From the NCBI GenBank assembly GCA_023333565.1, contig JAJKFH010000102.1, forward strand, positions 3,596,001-3,660,000: 64,000 bases of DNA. The letters are read 5' to 3'. The notes beneath the pieces are model-generated. The model saw nothing but the letters and a program-made list of their open reading frames with translations. It did no database searches and was not told the origin of the DNA. The position numbers and the translations under genes are program-made. Origin of the DNA: Puffinus mauretanicus (lineage: Eukaryota > Chordata > Aves > Procellariiformes > Procellariidae). The number at the start of each line of letters is the position of its first letter. Positions within the stretch are counted from its first letter, which is position 1. This document shows, in pieces, positions 12,534 through 24,062 of this stretch.

Positions 12534-12568
12534 TCCCCCACCCCCACCCCTCCTCCTCACCCCCCCCG
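12534..12568 (+). repeat. C-rich tract
   Basis: Four cytosine runs (5, 5, 4 and 8) are separated by A, A and a short TCCTCCTCA spacer. The minus strand is correspondingly G-rich and could fold as a quadruplex, although one spacer is longer than the usual limit. Confidence 0.8.
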
Positions 12569-14454
12569 GATATTAATGTTTAGGGAAAAAAATAATCATA
12601 ATTTTGACTCAATTTCTCCCATAGTACTGTAAATTAGAAGTGATTATATAGAGACTGTAGAAACCTTAATTAGACACCTCATTAATAACTACTGTAACCT
12701 TTATAAATGCTTTAGGATGACCCAAGCGTTCAATAAGTAAACCTTTGTATAAAACTTTTCCCAAGTGAAGTTGGTAGGAGCATTACCATTGACTTCACGA
12801 GAGGTAAGACTTTATACTGTAGCTTTTTAGTATGCAATCAGCCTAATTCAAGGTTGTGTGACATAATGATTTTTCTTATCTTCCTCCAGCTGTTCTGTCT
12901 GTTTTGTAATTACCTACTGCTTCTCCAGGCACTGGAAACAAGATCGTACTTCTAATAGATATTGAGAGATCTGGGGCTTTTCTTAATAGAATATAGAAAG
13001 ACACTTAACATGTTAATATTACACCATGATCTGAAAACACTCTTTCTTAGAAATGGAGTTCACAGTTAAATCTCTTAAACTGTTTCCAGTTTCATCTAAA
13101 AAGTCTTGCAAAGAGTAAGGCTGGCTCTTTACCGGAATTGTCATTTTGGTTTTCATTTGTAAAGGAAGGAGATTCAGTGACCATCCTACTGATAACAAAT
13201 GTACATTTCTTGCCGTCCAAACATAACCATCTTCAAATTTTGGATGATAGAGGGAGGCATTAACTTCTCATCTTCTCACTCCTTGCATCTTCTTAACACC
13301 TCATTACAGAGGAACACAGGTTCAGTACTTTATCTACCTGAATCACTCAATTTAACTGTGGGATTTCCCCTCCTTTTTCCAGTTAATTTTTGGAGGTCAC
13401 TAACCTATTGCAGAGAAGCTGGCTAGCTCTGGTCTGTTGTTCGACTTAATAAACAGTCTGGTGGTCTCTTTACCAGGAAACAGAGCTCTTTTGAATTTAA
13501 TATAAGGATGGTCTGGAGCCAAAAATCCTCTGGAAGATCTCACCAGAAACTGCAAAGCAGCGCACGGAGGGAGGGTGGAGAGAAGGAGTGGAGTTTGACC
13601 TGTACTCTTGAATGAATACATGATAGATAATATACAGTAGGATAAGGCTATCCATATGGGAACTGCATGCTACATGTCGTCTTTGTCAATAGCTTTCCCA
13701 TTTCCCTGATAGCTTGGATGTGAGATTTCCCCGATACCTCAGCTGTACTGCAGAGGATTAAAGCCTGTTGGAGATGGTCCCCAAGACTGAAAGACGGATG
13801 TTGCGCCTCCCTCTAACTAGTTCGGTCCCCTTCTGGTCTGCCTGATTATCCGTCGTTTACAGCACAAGTGCGGCTCTGCGGAGCAGGTTCTATCAGGAGC
13901 AATTGGCGTGGTAAAGCCAGCTTCTTCACTCCACCTTTACCAATTTTCCAGCTCTTTGTCTTCACAGAAACTGTATGTTCACATAAGTGTACAGAAACTA
14001 TGGAATTTTCTTTGGTTTTCTGTCTAGTATTATTATCTCTGTATTATTTCAAATATTACACACGGGGGAGGGGAGGAAAGACAAAAAAAGACAAATCTAC
14101 AAATCTGAATGCTGCTTAAAGGGGAAGAGTTAAATGAAGTAGAAGAAACGCTTTATAGAATAGAAATAGGCTAAAGAAAAGCAGCTTAATTCAGTAACCA
14201 ATTGCCCAAAGCCAATTTTAACCATGAAGAGGTTTGTCAGTTCAGCTTAGAATAAAATTGGGTGGGAAAAAAAACCCACAACCCAGAAGTGAAATGGTTT
14301 AGGCTTCCAGGGTGAGGAGAGAGTTGTGAGACTGCAGCAAACCAGCACATTAGCACACCACCGGCTAGCAGGAAGCAGTCAGAATAGCATTTCTCATTTA
14401 CCTGCATGCCAGGGCATGATCCTGACTACAGCTTTTAAGGTTTATGGGAAATAG
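12569..14454. other. Unique non-coding block
   Basis: No gene recognised. At 12,757-12,815 a motif with AAGTGAAGT and, shortly after, ATTGACTTCAC faintly resembles ancient amniote repeats, too weakly to call. Small open frames at 13,199-13,621 and 13,868-14,119 show nothing recognisable. Confidence 0.5.
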
Positions 14455-14520
14455 GTCCTCAAATCTCATTGCAATTCAATTGGAGCTGGCTGTCTAATTT
14501 CCTCCTCTGCAAATCTCATT
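14455..14520. repeat. Ancient amniote repeat fragment (right half)
   Basis: The order CCTCAAATCTCATTG, AATTCAATTGGAGCTGG, CTGTCTAATTTCC resembles a long palindromic repeat found widely in turtles, crocodilians and birds. Its arms read roughly AAAATCCCATTGA, TTCAATGGGAGTTAGG, GCCTAAATACC. The other arm type appears at 61,169-61,232. Recognition is from memory, and the copy is diverged. Confidence 0.4.
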
Positions 14521-15067
14521 TTATATGAAGCATACAGCCACAGAGGGCCAAAAGCAACATCCCTCAGGTAACAGCACTGTGTTGAGCATGATGCGCTCTC
14601 TGCTCAGAAGTTCACCCGAAGAGCAGTTGTGGTTTAAACTGACAGTACCAACAGGAATGTGACAACAGGCTTTCTTACTATTTAAGGCTGTGATTTTAAT
14701 AGTAATTTCCACAAAACAAAATTTTGCGAGAGAGAAAATAATGTTTTACACAGGAAGGGGAAAGCCGCTGAATGAAAATGCTAAATTCCTGTCAACCCTT
14801 TGGCAGTTAAAGGACATCTTAGAAGCTTCAAAGTTCTCTGTTATTGTATACGAATTTGCATAAATCACTCATCCCAGAAATGAAAATACCAAATGCCTCA
14901 AGCCACAAAATACTCTCAATGTATTTCTGATTTCATTGTGACAAAGAAGCATTGAAAATCTCAAGGAGATGAGAGTGGTCTCCGGGGGTGTCTACTCTGA
15001 TTTCCCTTAGAAGTTGGCACAGCATAGGTGTAAAATGGCTTCAGATGAAATGATTCATGAAGTAATT

Positions 15068-15124
15068 AAAAAACAAAACAAAACAAAAAAACAAAAACAA
15101 AAAAACCCCAAACAAACAAAAACC
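15068..15124 (+). repeat. A/C-only tract, (AAAAC)n-like
   Basis: Fifty-seven consecutive bases contain only A and C, mainly AAAAC units with a CCCC interruption. It looks like a degenerate poly-A tail or microsatellite. No retrotransposed body is recognisable immediately upstream. Confidence 0.85.
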
Positions 15125-18100
15125 TGGTGAATGAGGTATCTTCAAACCATAGTCTTATGATGTAGATGAGAATTTAACCGATATTCAGAAGCAAATTTTA
15201 TGACTTGCCTTTTTCTGTGGATTAGCTCATGGACTCTTTGACCTTCACTCTCATACTTCAGGGACTGAGTACTCCCATTCTCTTTGCACTGCAGTCGGCT
15301 CTTCTGTTGAGTTACACCCATTTGTCCTTTTTCAGTCCACTACATGGCCTTCAGCTTCTTGTGAAGGTCAGGAATATGAAGAGGATTGCAATAAAATAGC
15401 ATTGTTCCAAAATACGCTTTTTTTAATTAGCATTAAGTCTTGGAGCAGCTGCTAAGAGGAAAGGATCATAAACATTATTGGACACTTTTAATTACAGTAA
15501 ATGACAGTTCCAGGTTGTATTATTCTGTCCTTCTCTATAGTCAGCATAAATTTTTCTGGAGTAAAACTATAATATTGAGCCCTATCAATATAGACTTACC
15601 TGAAATCATATACCTATGAAAGCTAAATCCTGTTTGCTTTCAAACCCGGGTAGACCTATCAACATCAATAGAAATATCAAGTAAGTTATGTGAAATGAAT
15701 GTGACGCTTGCCTTTTTTGGCATGAAGTGAACAATGCAAATGACTATAATTTACAGTTTATAAATATTCATGAGGAAAAGCTTAGATTCTGTGACACATA
15801 CTAAAAGTGGGTTTTTTTGTTGAAATTTTGCACCAAACTCCGGGGGAATTCAGGTAAAGTAAGATTAAAAAAATAAAAATAAACCCAGCAAATGTAGTTT
15901 TATCTGTGATTTGTCTCAGTATGGCATCTGTTCGCATTCCTTGAATCAGAGCCTGGGGTTTAAACACTAACTTGATTTGTGTTTAAACTGCTGAAGTGAC
16001 AAACCTGGACTCCACTTCTACTGACCCAGTTCTCTGATCAGAAAATCGCCTTCCCCTGCAGAGCGAGCGATATGTCTGCGACAGGGTCAGCCTGTGCTCT
16101 GCTCCTTACGTGATCAGAATTAGCTAGTATTTTTTGTATATTCTAATTTTCAAGCCACTTACAAAATGATTTTTTTTCTTCTGCTTCTCTGCCATGTGCA
16201 TTTATCTTTAGACTGACTTGTTTCTCAGCATCACCAGTACTTATCTGCCACTTCACAGACAGATTTCTCGTGCACAAAACCAAAACAAGCCTTGGTGGGG
16301 TTTCAAATGAAGTGTAAGCAGGCAGCTGAAAATTAGCAGCTATATGCCTACCCTGGGCTATGAGATAGACAAGGAGAATTGACTCCTAAGTCATTGCTAA
16401 GAAGGACTGGTCCAAAAGTCTGTTGGTTGCCCTGCTCCCTTCAGCCCCGTTCACTTAATCTCTGCCCAGAGGGTAGCACTCACTTAGCACAGCGATTGGG
16501 GAACCAATACCCCCTACTATGCAGCAGCAGCAGCCATATGCCTGTACGGGGTATTTGCACCCCATTGCAGGGATTTTGCTACATGGTTGTATTTTCTCTT
16601 TTGAAGGTAGACAGCCTCAGATGCAGATATAACAACCTAGACACAAATGACTGGGTAACCTACTTCCATGGCACATGTGGAGTGGGATCCCATCGCAGCT
16701 GCACTATCAGAAGTACCAAAGTGCAAATTCTGGTTCCCATCTTGGCTTCCTCTGATCAATACTATATTACCTGTTAATGACCTTTTCAAAAAGGAAAGTG
16801 TGATAGTTTTAATGAAGGGTACTCACTGAGAAATTGAAGCAGTGTTGGTGGTTTTCACCATGTTAAATATAATTCTATTTCCTTGTAGTGAGAGGGTACC
16901 TTCCCCCTTCAAAGAGATGCTGAAAAGGGGCTTAACAATGTTTAATAACTTGTAAGGTCATTTGTTTGAAAGAGTATTTTAGAAAAGATCTGCTTGTGAC
17001 TTATCAGAGCTTTTTCTATATCTTGACTAAAAGCATTTTCAGGGGCAACTATAGGGGAAGAAAAAATATTGGTTGCCTGGTATTAATTTTAATTTGTCAG
17101 GAAAAAAAGAAAAAGCCAAGTGGTTAGGAAGAGAAGCTCTTATCTGAAGATGGACACCTCTGCAAAGTGTTGGCACTGCTGCTTACAACCTTCTTCTGAC
17201 AACCCCTTACTGCCAAACCTGTCTGCAAGTTTGGACCCTTTTTCCCAGATGTTGGATCTCCTTAGGTGTCCTCAAACCACTTCCCAGCTGCCCACCTCTT
17301 CTGTAGGCCAGCACGTCATGCGAGCCAGACCACATCCCTGCTGCCAGCTGCCCTGGCATCGGCACTGAATTGGTGAGAGGGGAACGCTTTGGGTTTATAA
17401 TTTCATTATGGAATTAAGTGGGAAGCCAGGCTGAATGTCTCTCCTTTAAATCATCAGTAATGTGACCACTGGCTTGGCGCAGTCAGGATTTAAATTAATA
17501 TTCTCAGGGTTTGTAGGGTGGTTTGTTAAAATTTCTTGCTCTTTGTTGGATCCTGGCTTTCAGCAGTAACTTGTATAGAGCCCTGGAGGTAGGGACAGCT
17601 TTAGGAACTGGTGATGTAGCTGACAATCGTTACAAGATGATCTACAAATGAGAAACATTTTTGTGTCTTGGCAATCATTATATCTTGATGAAATCAGCAA
17701 GAGATTTGACTTACAAGAGGGAAGGGTTGAGAGAAAATTATTCTTCGATACACCAGAAAATAGGCCAACTATGGCATTGTCTGTTGGTTTCATTCTTTTT
17801 TTTACATTTTATGGGGCTGGCCATGTCCACCTTACTTGTCAAGTGCCAGTCCAAGTCTGTTTTAAAGTCCAACTTCGTTTATTTGCTTACGCAGAAGCAC
17901 AAAGTTAGGAGGGGTCTGGGCTGAGCTCCTGTGCTTGCCGAAAGTGGAGAGCAGAAGACATCCTGTGCTACAGCTTGAGCCACAGCTGCGTCCTACACGG
18001 TATGGGCAAACTGGCCCATGAATAAAGGTGCAAGTGAGGACAAGCACTGCCTTGTGAAGGAGGCGTTTTCTGAACGCCAGGTTCACATCCACTGGTCCAT

Positions 18101-18241
18101 GTAAAAGGGGACCTCGCTTTACCCCTTCTCCTCGGTCGGTCCTGCTCTTCCTCTGCCAGACCAGGGGAAGTCAGGCAGTGCTGCAGCAAGCTGGGAGACT
18201 TCTTCAGAGCCACAGCGAGATCTGGCAGACAGTTCTTCGAT

Positions 18242-18304
18242 TTCAAGTAGTAGGATTTTTATTATGTTAAATTTCAAATAGTAGAATTTTTAATATGTTA
18301 ATTT
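18242..18304. repeat. Two-copy 32-bp tandem duplication
   Basis: TTCAAGTAGTAGGATTTTTA... and TTCAAATAGTAGAATTTTTA... are adjacent head-to-tail copies of about 32 bp with a handful of differences, suggesting a duplication that is not very recent. Confidence 0.85.
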
Positions 18305-20093
18305 TAAATGTTGCCTGCTGTCTTCCATGCCATCGCAGATCAGTGTTACAAATTTAAAGATATTCTTGTAGTTCTTGTTTCCATTGACAAAAACTAACTG
18401 GGGAATTTTTTAGGGGGAGGGACACAGGGAAGATGGGCCAGAAGGAAAACTGGATCTTCATGGTAGTCCTAAGCTAAAACCCGCTGAAGTAAATAAGAGC
18501 GCTCTCTATGAACTTAAATGTGTTCAGTCAGGAAGTGTAAGTGCATTTGTACATGCAGAAGCACAAAAAGAGGCAAACAATCTGCTTGTGTCAGCTTTGC
18601 TTTTCCTGAAGGTACATGAATGGCTTTTGCTTTGCTTTTTTTTTTTTTTTTTTTTTTTAATTTTAACAAGAATATGTGCCCTAGGGGGTGATACAAAGAA
18701 AAAAGTATTTTATCTGGAAATTTTTGTTATGGGTTTATTCTCCTGCTCATTAAAAAACCTACTGAAACGTGAAAATTTTCAGCCATCTCATTTCATTTAT
18801 CTGTGAGCATCCAGACTCCACGCTGAGGTCATTAGTATCTCAGGTGCATTACCTCACTGCAGTCTGTTGCTATGGAAATAGCTCCAAGCATCTTCAGTGC
18901 CTTAACTGTATACTGCACATGCATCTTGGCAAGAAACATTGTGTACAAGGGAGGAAACTTAGGTTTAAAACATAATGATACAAATTTAAGTATTTACAGG
19001 TATTTCAAATTCTTTACTTGCCTGTAAATCCACCAATACTTGATGGTGATTTTATACAGACGCATTTCCTTCTTACCTGCCTGATTTTTGTCCCTTCCAT
19101 TTGTGTGTAAGTGATTTCTGAAGAAAAGGAATGGCCTATGCAGAAAATAACAATCATATAAAGAAAAAGTTTTCTCCTCTCATGTGTCTTTCAGATTTCT
19201 AGGTATTCCTATGGGTGGCTCCCAGCGATATAGCTATACAAGCACTGCATCTAACATACTGCTGTATTCAAGAATAGATCAAGCTGCAGATAACGTCACA
19301 TTTTCCCTGAATTTACTGTTTTGACTTATTCTCTTCATACTGCACTGGTAATTATCGGATGGCTTAAACATAGTTAGTTACTCTTCCAGGCTGTTTTGCA
19401 CCTTTCATTTAAGGATCTTCAAGACCTTTATACAAGTTTAGACTGATTTAAGCTGCTCTTACTTCTCTGAGAGAATATGGAAAAATTATCACAATATTCT
19501 CTCTGTTCCAGCTGCAGGCTGCTGACTCTGTGGCTTACAGCAAATACTCTTGGCTTAAAGGGTAGTGGACCATTTTGAGTGCGTGGACTATCTGAGTGTG
19601 TGCTGCGCCCTGGTGATGGCTAGGAAAGGTGACAGACCAGGGTGGCCGATGATCCCAGGCTGCCAGGTGTCCCCTGGAGAGCTGTTTGCAGCTGGATTCA
19701 GATTAAAGGCAGCCATGTGGGTTGATCTTAAATATCTTGAAGACTGAAGTGTTCTCCTTTCCTTCACAAGCTTCAGGGTTGGGAAAGCCTAAAGGTGACA
19801 TAAAACAGAGAGGGTTTTTTTTTCTCCTACCTGTTCCTTGCTTTAACTATGAGATAACATTCTTCCGATTAACCCAGTGGTGAAAGTTTTAGATATTTTT
19901 ACTAGAGAAAAACAAACCAGCCGACTCTTGTACGTAGGAAGGAAGCTAGGGCATTAGCAGAAGCACCTCCTCTGTGGGAGATGTGCAGTAAGTGTCCGTT
20001 ACCTGTCTTTGACTTTCTGCTCCCACACTGTTCCCTGTTGCCACTAATGTTTTGAAGCCTTTTTTTTTTTTTTTTTTTTTCCCCCTTCTCTAG

Positions 20094-20210
20094 AATGCCT
20101 TTCAGAACATCCCGGACAATGCAGTGAGCAAGACTTATGTGTTTAATCTACCTGGTTTGGGATGCGCAGTGAACAGTCCCCCTGTCATTCCCTGCTCATT
20201 TGATTGTGCT
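20094..20210 (+). other. Candidate 117-bp phase-0 exon
   Basis: A 22-base T run followed by CCCCCTTCTC forms an unusually strong polypyrimidine tract leading to TAG. The segment then runs 117 bp (39 codons, all open) to a donor GCT|GTAAGC, a good 5' splice consensus. It would insert in frame as a symmetric exon. I do not recognise the peptide, which begins NAFQNIPDNAVSKTYVFNL. The chance of a 39-codon open frame in one of three frames is substantial, and the poly-T could simply be a homopolymer or an inverted retrotransposon tail. Coding status is unproven; a non-coding RNA exon is an alternative. Confidence 0.15.
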
Positions 20211-20574
20211 GTAAGCTTATAAACTTCTGTTTGGTACAGTGCTCTGGAGACTTGCTAGCAACCAGCTAATAATTTCTATAATCCTATCTCCCAGACTCAG
20301 GAGTGTGGGCTGTATTCTGTTTCCACCCTTTTCTCAGAACATAATCACTTCCACTGGGGTTGGACAGATGTAGCAGAGAGACAAATTTCATCTACAGAGC
20401 TCGACAGACCTTGCAAAGTGGGTCTGTTATGAAACCTGTGTATCGGTGATCATCAGCGTGTTGAACTGGTACAACAAACAGCTTCCTAGTACACCTGCCT
20501 GGCTGTTGGTGTAGGTAATTGGCCCATCTAGATCAGCAGGCTGGCTCAAGCAGCAGCCATGCAGCCTGAGACGA

Positions 20575-20791
20575 TATAAACCCCCATAAAACCCCCTAGA
20601 GCGCAGCTTTGTTTGATACCGTAGCAGGCAGAGCAGGAGAGTTCGTGGGATTTCTTTCTAACCCTTGCTAGTTTAGGCTTTGAAGCTGTGTGATTTGATT
20701 ACCTTGGATTTTTCCCTCCCCTCTTCGTGCATCTAACACACACACGCTTTTCCCCTGATTCTCTTAGGCATAATTGGCTCGGAGATGGACG
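20575..20791 (+). promoter_or_regulatory. Candidate TATA promoter and first exon
   Basis: TATAAA at 20,575-20,580 sits in a GC-richer context about 210 bp upstream of an ATG (20,785). The ATG has a purine at -3 (GGAGATGG, a good Kozak context). Seven bases in, the sequence ATGGACG|GTAAGG is a strong splice donor, as expected for a gene whose first exon carries only the start codon. Alternatively the frame continues unspliced for 16 codons (MDGKDEGAAVPENIFP) and stops. The pieces are individually common, so this is a hint only. It lies 365 bp downstream of the candidate exon at 20,094 on the same strand. Confidence 0.13.
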
Positions 20792-20974
20792 GTAAGGATG
20801 AAGGGGCAGCAGTACCAGAGAATATCTTTCCTTAACATCCGAGTCCCAATCTTGCTGTTATCCAAGCATATATTTTATGCTTTCACTTGAAAGAGAAGAC
20901 TTTTTCAAGCTTTAAAATTCCCTAGAGAAGAAAATACTGGTTTTTTTATTGCCTTCTCTTTTCATTTATCATTT

Positions 20975-21080
20975 TTAAGATGTGCAGAAATTGAAAGCTT
21001 GATGAGATCCTCGCCTGATAGTGGCTGGCAGTACTTCGCTGACTTTGAAGAGTCTCTGCCAAGTTACACCCAATATGATC
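20975..21080. repeat. Possible ancient amniote repeat fragment
   Basis: GATCCTCGCCTGATAGT... then GACTTTGAAGAGT, then CCAAGTTACACCCAATATGATCAGG follows the order of a palindromic amniote repeat (GATCCTCAGCTGGTGTAAAT ... ATTTACACC... GATCAGG). Only the ends and the central ACTT..A motif are close. Old and uncertain. Confidence 0.25.
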
Positions 21081-21594
21081 AGGCTTATTTTGGAAAGAAC
21101 TGTGCAAACAAATTATCATGGAGTGAGATGTCGGAGTTTGTGATGATACATAACGTTGCACCTAATATTTAGCAACGGAGTTTGGCTTGGTTTTCGGTGT
21201 TCTTGCTGAGTATGGCATCTGGTGTAATGGAAACTTATACCCACTTTATAAAGTTTAAAAAAAATATTGTCAAATGAATTCTGGTGGCTGCTACCTTAAG
21301 TTCCTGATTTGGTTGGTGGGATGCAGAGTTTTTACTGGGATTGTAAATAGAAGACATTGGTATCATGCTTATTACCGTTGATCAAGCTATACGTGGCCCC
21401 AAGGCACAGTTAACTCATATCACCCACCAAAAAAGGAGGGGGCGGGGGGGGGGGAAAGAGCAGTGTCTGCTCCCAAAATGCTGACTGTAAAGCCCTTATC
21501 TGCAAGTGTTTGTTATAGACCAGAACTATGCATTAATAGGAATTCCTTCTATGAAGAAGCATACCCTTCCTGGGGCATGTCTTTCACTGCCAGT
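21081..21594. other. Unique non-coding block with G-run
   Basis: AT-rich unique sequence with no gene. A G-rich tract at 21,435-21,454 (G5, C, G11 core) interrupts it. Confidence 0.5.
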
Positions 21595-21763
21595 ATAGAA
21601 TCATAGAATCATTAAGGTTGAAAAAGACCTCTAAGATCATCGAGTCCACCCATCAACCCAACACCACCATACGCACTAAACCATGTCCCTAAGCACCTCA
21701 TCTACACGTCTTTTAAATACTTCCAGGGGTGGTGGCTCAACCACTCCCCTGGGCAGCCTGTGT
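21595..21763 (-). mobile_element. CR1 LINE, 3'-end fragment
   Basis: The plus strand opens with two copies of the inverted CR1 tail (TATAGAATCATAGAATC). It then shows the inverse 3' UTR and end of ORF2: AAAAAGACCTCTAAGATCATCGAGTCC, CACTAAACCATGTCCCTAAG, CATCTACACGTCTTTTAAATACTTCCAGG and CTCCCCTGGGCAGCCTG. Homology stops after GGGCAGCCTGT. It is the same subfamily as the longer element at 41,792 but more severely 5'-truncated. The protein-coding part that remains is under 40 codons and carries no function. Confidence 0.92.
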
Positions 21764-23839
21764 CTTGCAGTGAGTGAAAATGACGGGCAGTGATGGAGGA
21801 GAGAGTTGCCAGGATTGAATGAGAGCTTTTGTTTGCTGATGAAATGCTGCTTGGGAGGAAATCCTCAGGAGTTTGTCACTAAAGTGCGTGGGTGCCAGGG
21901 TGTTGTGACTTCTTCCACTAACTTTTGTGTTGATTTATAAACGTGCAACTCTGCCAAATATAAACTTTTCTTTTTTATTTGAGGATTTTGTGGGGGAAAT
22001 GCTGACTACTGCAGGTATCACTAACGTTGATTAGTAGCAGTAATAGAGATATGGAGTCCAAGCAAAAAAGACCATCATCTTCCAGCACGTTTGCCTTTAT
22101 AGTTGCTTCATAGAACTTTAATTATATTAATTACCTACAGGAGACTGTCATGCCAAGCTCCTGCTGATGCTGTCAGTGGAGCTATGCCGTTGTAGGAAAT
22201 GGTGGGCTGTCCTTTTCAGCAAAAAGCTCTTGCATAGACATACACTATTTACAGACATAATTGAAAAAAATTTGCATTTAGAACAGACTAGAATGAGAAA
22301 GGTACAGAGATTGCCAGAAGGAATTCATGAAGCCCGTGTATTACTGGTTTTATTGACAAAGACATTAAGAAGTGACAACTGACTTTGGGCAAATTAATTT
22401 TGGATCCTCAAACAGAGATGAGTTAAAAGCTAGTGACATGCAAGGATTAGGCACTGAACACCTTATAACGACATGGACATCTATTTTTCTGTCTGTTTAT
22501 AGCTTACTATATGCTTGCCACTTTCTGGTCATATGGGTCTATCCCACGGAAACTTGTATCTGAGAAAAGCTATGTGTAAGAGAGAAGATAACAGACTGAA
22601 TATGCTGTTGCCACTGTCAAATGCCTTGGAAATGGATCCACCTGATTCTATTTTTATTTCTTTGTTTAAAATGTGTCATATTTACATATAGAACTATACT
22701 GTATTTTCCTTCTTTTTTGACACAGAAGAAAAGCCAAGATCTGAACAAGAGTTTAAGGAAGGGGAAAAAAACGACCTCCCTTCTTTACCAACACTGTAAA
22801 CTTCAATTACAGAAGCATAGTCAGATCAAGTGCAGGGCCATTTATTTCCTTCAGCTGTCAGCTTTGTAGTTTTTTGTTTGTGCTTGCTAGGGATGAAGAA
22901 TGCATCCATTTTTTTAAGAACTCTGTATAAACTGCTAGTGTATCAGTTCTGGTCCTGTGCGGTATTTTACATTAAAATTTTCACTGAAGACACGAGGACA
23001 AAGAAGAACTCGGAATCAGGCCCATAGCCAGAAATATGTGAGAACTTAAAAGCCAAGCAGAATAATTGGATCTTTGTTAACAAACTGACAGAAACTGTCA
23101 TAGATAATCAGATTAACATGGCAGAAAGCCCTGAAAACAGTGACAAAGTAATGTTCATTTCTTACCCACAGGAAACTTCAAATTTAACAAGCCAAAGAAC
23201 AGGCTAGCTGTGCATAATGTCATTATCAAAGCCAAAGGGATGTTCGCTGTCACACCGATATCTCTTTCTTAAACCTTTTGAAGAAATGGAACCCCTACGA
23301 GTGCTTTCCAGAGGAACCTCATTATCTATCCCCGCGCCCAAGGTGTGTGCTGCGTGCCTTTCCCAATGCCACCCTGCAGGGCCACGTCTGCCTGCTCGGT
23401 TGCCCCTTTTGTTTTGCAGCAGAGCTGGTGCGCTGTGGTCACGGCCAGAGCTGGAAGGCGATGGCCATCTGAACCTCCTCTCGGAGTGGCATATTCTGAA
23501 ATAACTGCTAAAAGTGGCAAGTGTTTATTCAGTATTTTTAGCATGGCTGAGCGTGTCGGAAAAGCATTCTCCCAGAGCTGTTGTCCGCTGATAAGATACG
23601 TATGCAAAAGACTTCCATGACCTATTTGATTGGGCCTTTCATAGTCAAAATTAAGATATGCTAGGGAAGAAGAAAAGGGTAAAAAATCGGCAAAAAACCA
23701 AGCATAAGCCTATTTCCAAATCCTTCCCCTTTAGATATCCAATATAGTGATAGCAAAATCCTAATTCTCCAAATGTGTATTTGGGGGCTTTTAATGTGTG
23801 AAGAGATGACTTCTTTTTAAGCCTGGGCTTTGTGGAAAC

Positions 23840-23935
23840 CTGCGTTCAATTTCTTCAAACTGCGTCTGTTGTCTTAGGCAAATCACTTTAATCTTCCCCT
23901 GCCTCAAATCTCTGTAGTGTAGCACAGATAGATTA
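23840..23935 (+). mobile_element. MIR/CORE-SINE fragment
   Basis: GTTCAATTTC...GTCTTAGGCAAATCACTTTAATCTTCCCCTGCCTCAAATCTCTGTA follows the MIR order: GGTTCAAATCC, CCTTGGGCAAGTCACTTAACCT, CTGTGCCTCAGTTTCCTCATCTGTA. The direction is plus. Divergence is high, as expected for an element older than the bird-mammal split. Confidence 0.6.
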
Positions 23936-23992
23936 AGTTTACTGCAGATATCCAAATTATCAATGGTAGAAACCCTCCAGGAAAAGACTCCT

Positions 23993-24062
23993 TTGATCTT
24001 GCAGTAAGAAGAGCCCTACTGAAGCTAATGAGACTAAACATGCAGGATAAGTGCTGCTGTAG
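23993..24062. repeat. Ancient amniote interspersed repeat fragment
   Basis: TTTGATCTTGCAGTAAG, then GAGCCCTACTGAAGCTAATGAG, then ACTAAACATG and GTGCTGC resemble the amniote motif TTTGATCCTGCAA ... CCCATTGAAGTCAATGGGACTAC.CATG.... It lies about 60 bp from the MIR, so the two could be parts of one composite old element. Confidence 0.45.

Larger units (their letters stand above)
14521..20000. other. Unique non-coding block
   Basis: No gene recognised. The block holds an A/C-only tract (15,068-15,124), a tandem duplication (18,242-18,304) and a T23 run (18,636-18,658). The open frame at 16,379-16,777 (132 codons from a non-ATG start) has no recognisable domain. GC-richer short stretches lie at 17,120-17,370 and 17,920-18,200. 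Confidence 0.5.

Noticed and set aside
12757..12815. AAGTGAAGT...ATTGACTTCAC motif resembling an amniote repeat
   Set aside because: Only two short blocks match; too little to call a family member.
16379..16777. 132-codon plus-strand open frame
   Set aside because: It starts at TTG rather than ATG and shows no domain. Its composition is like its non-coding flanks.
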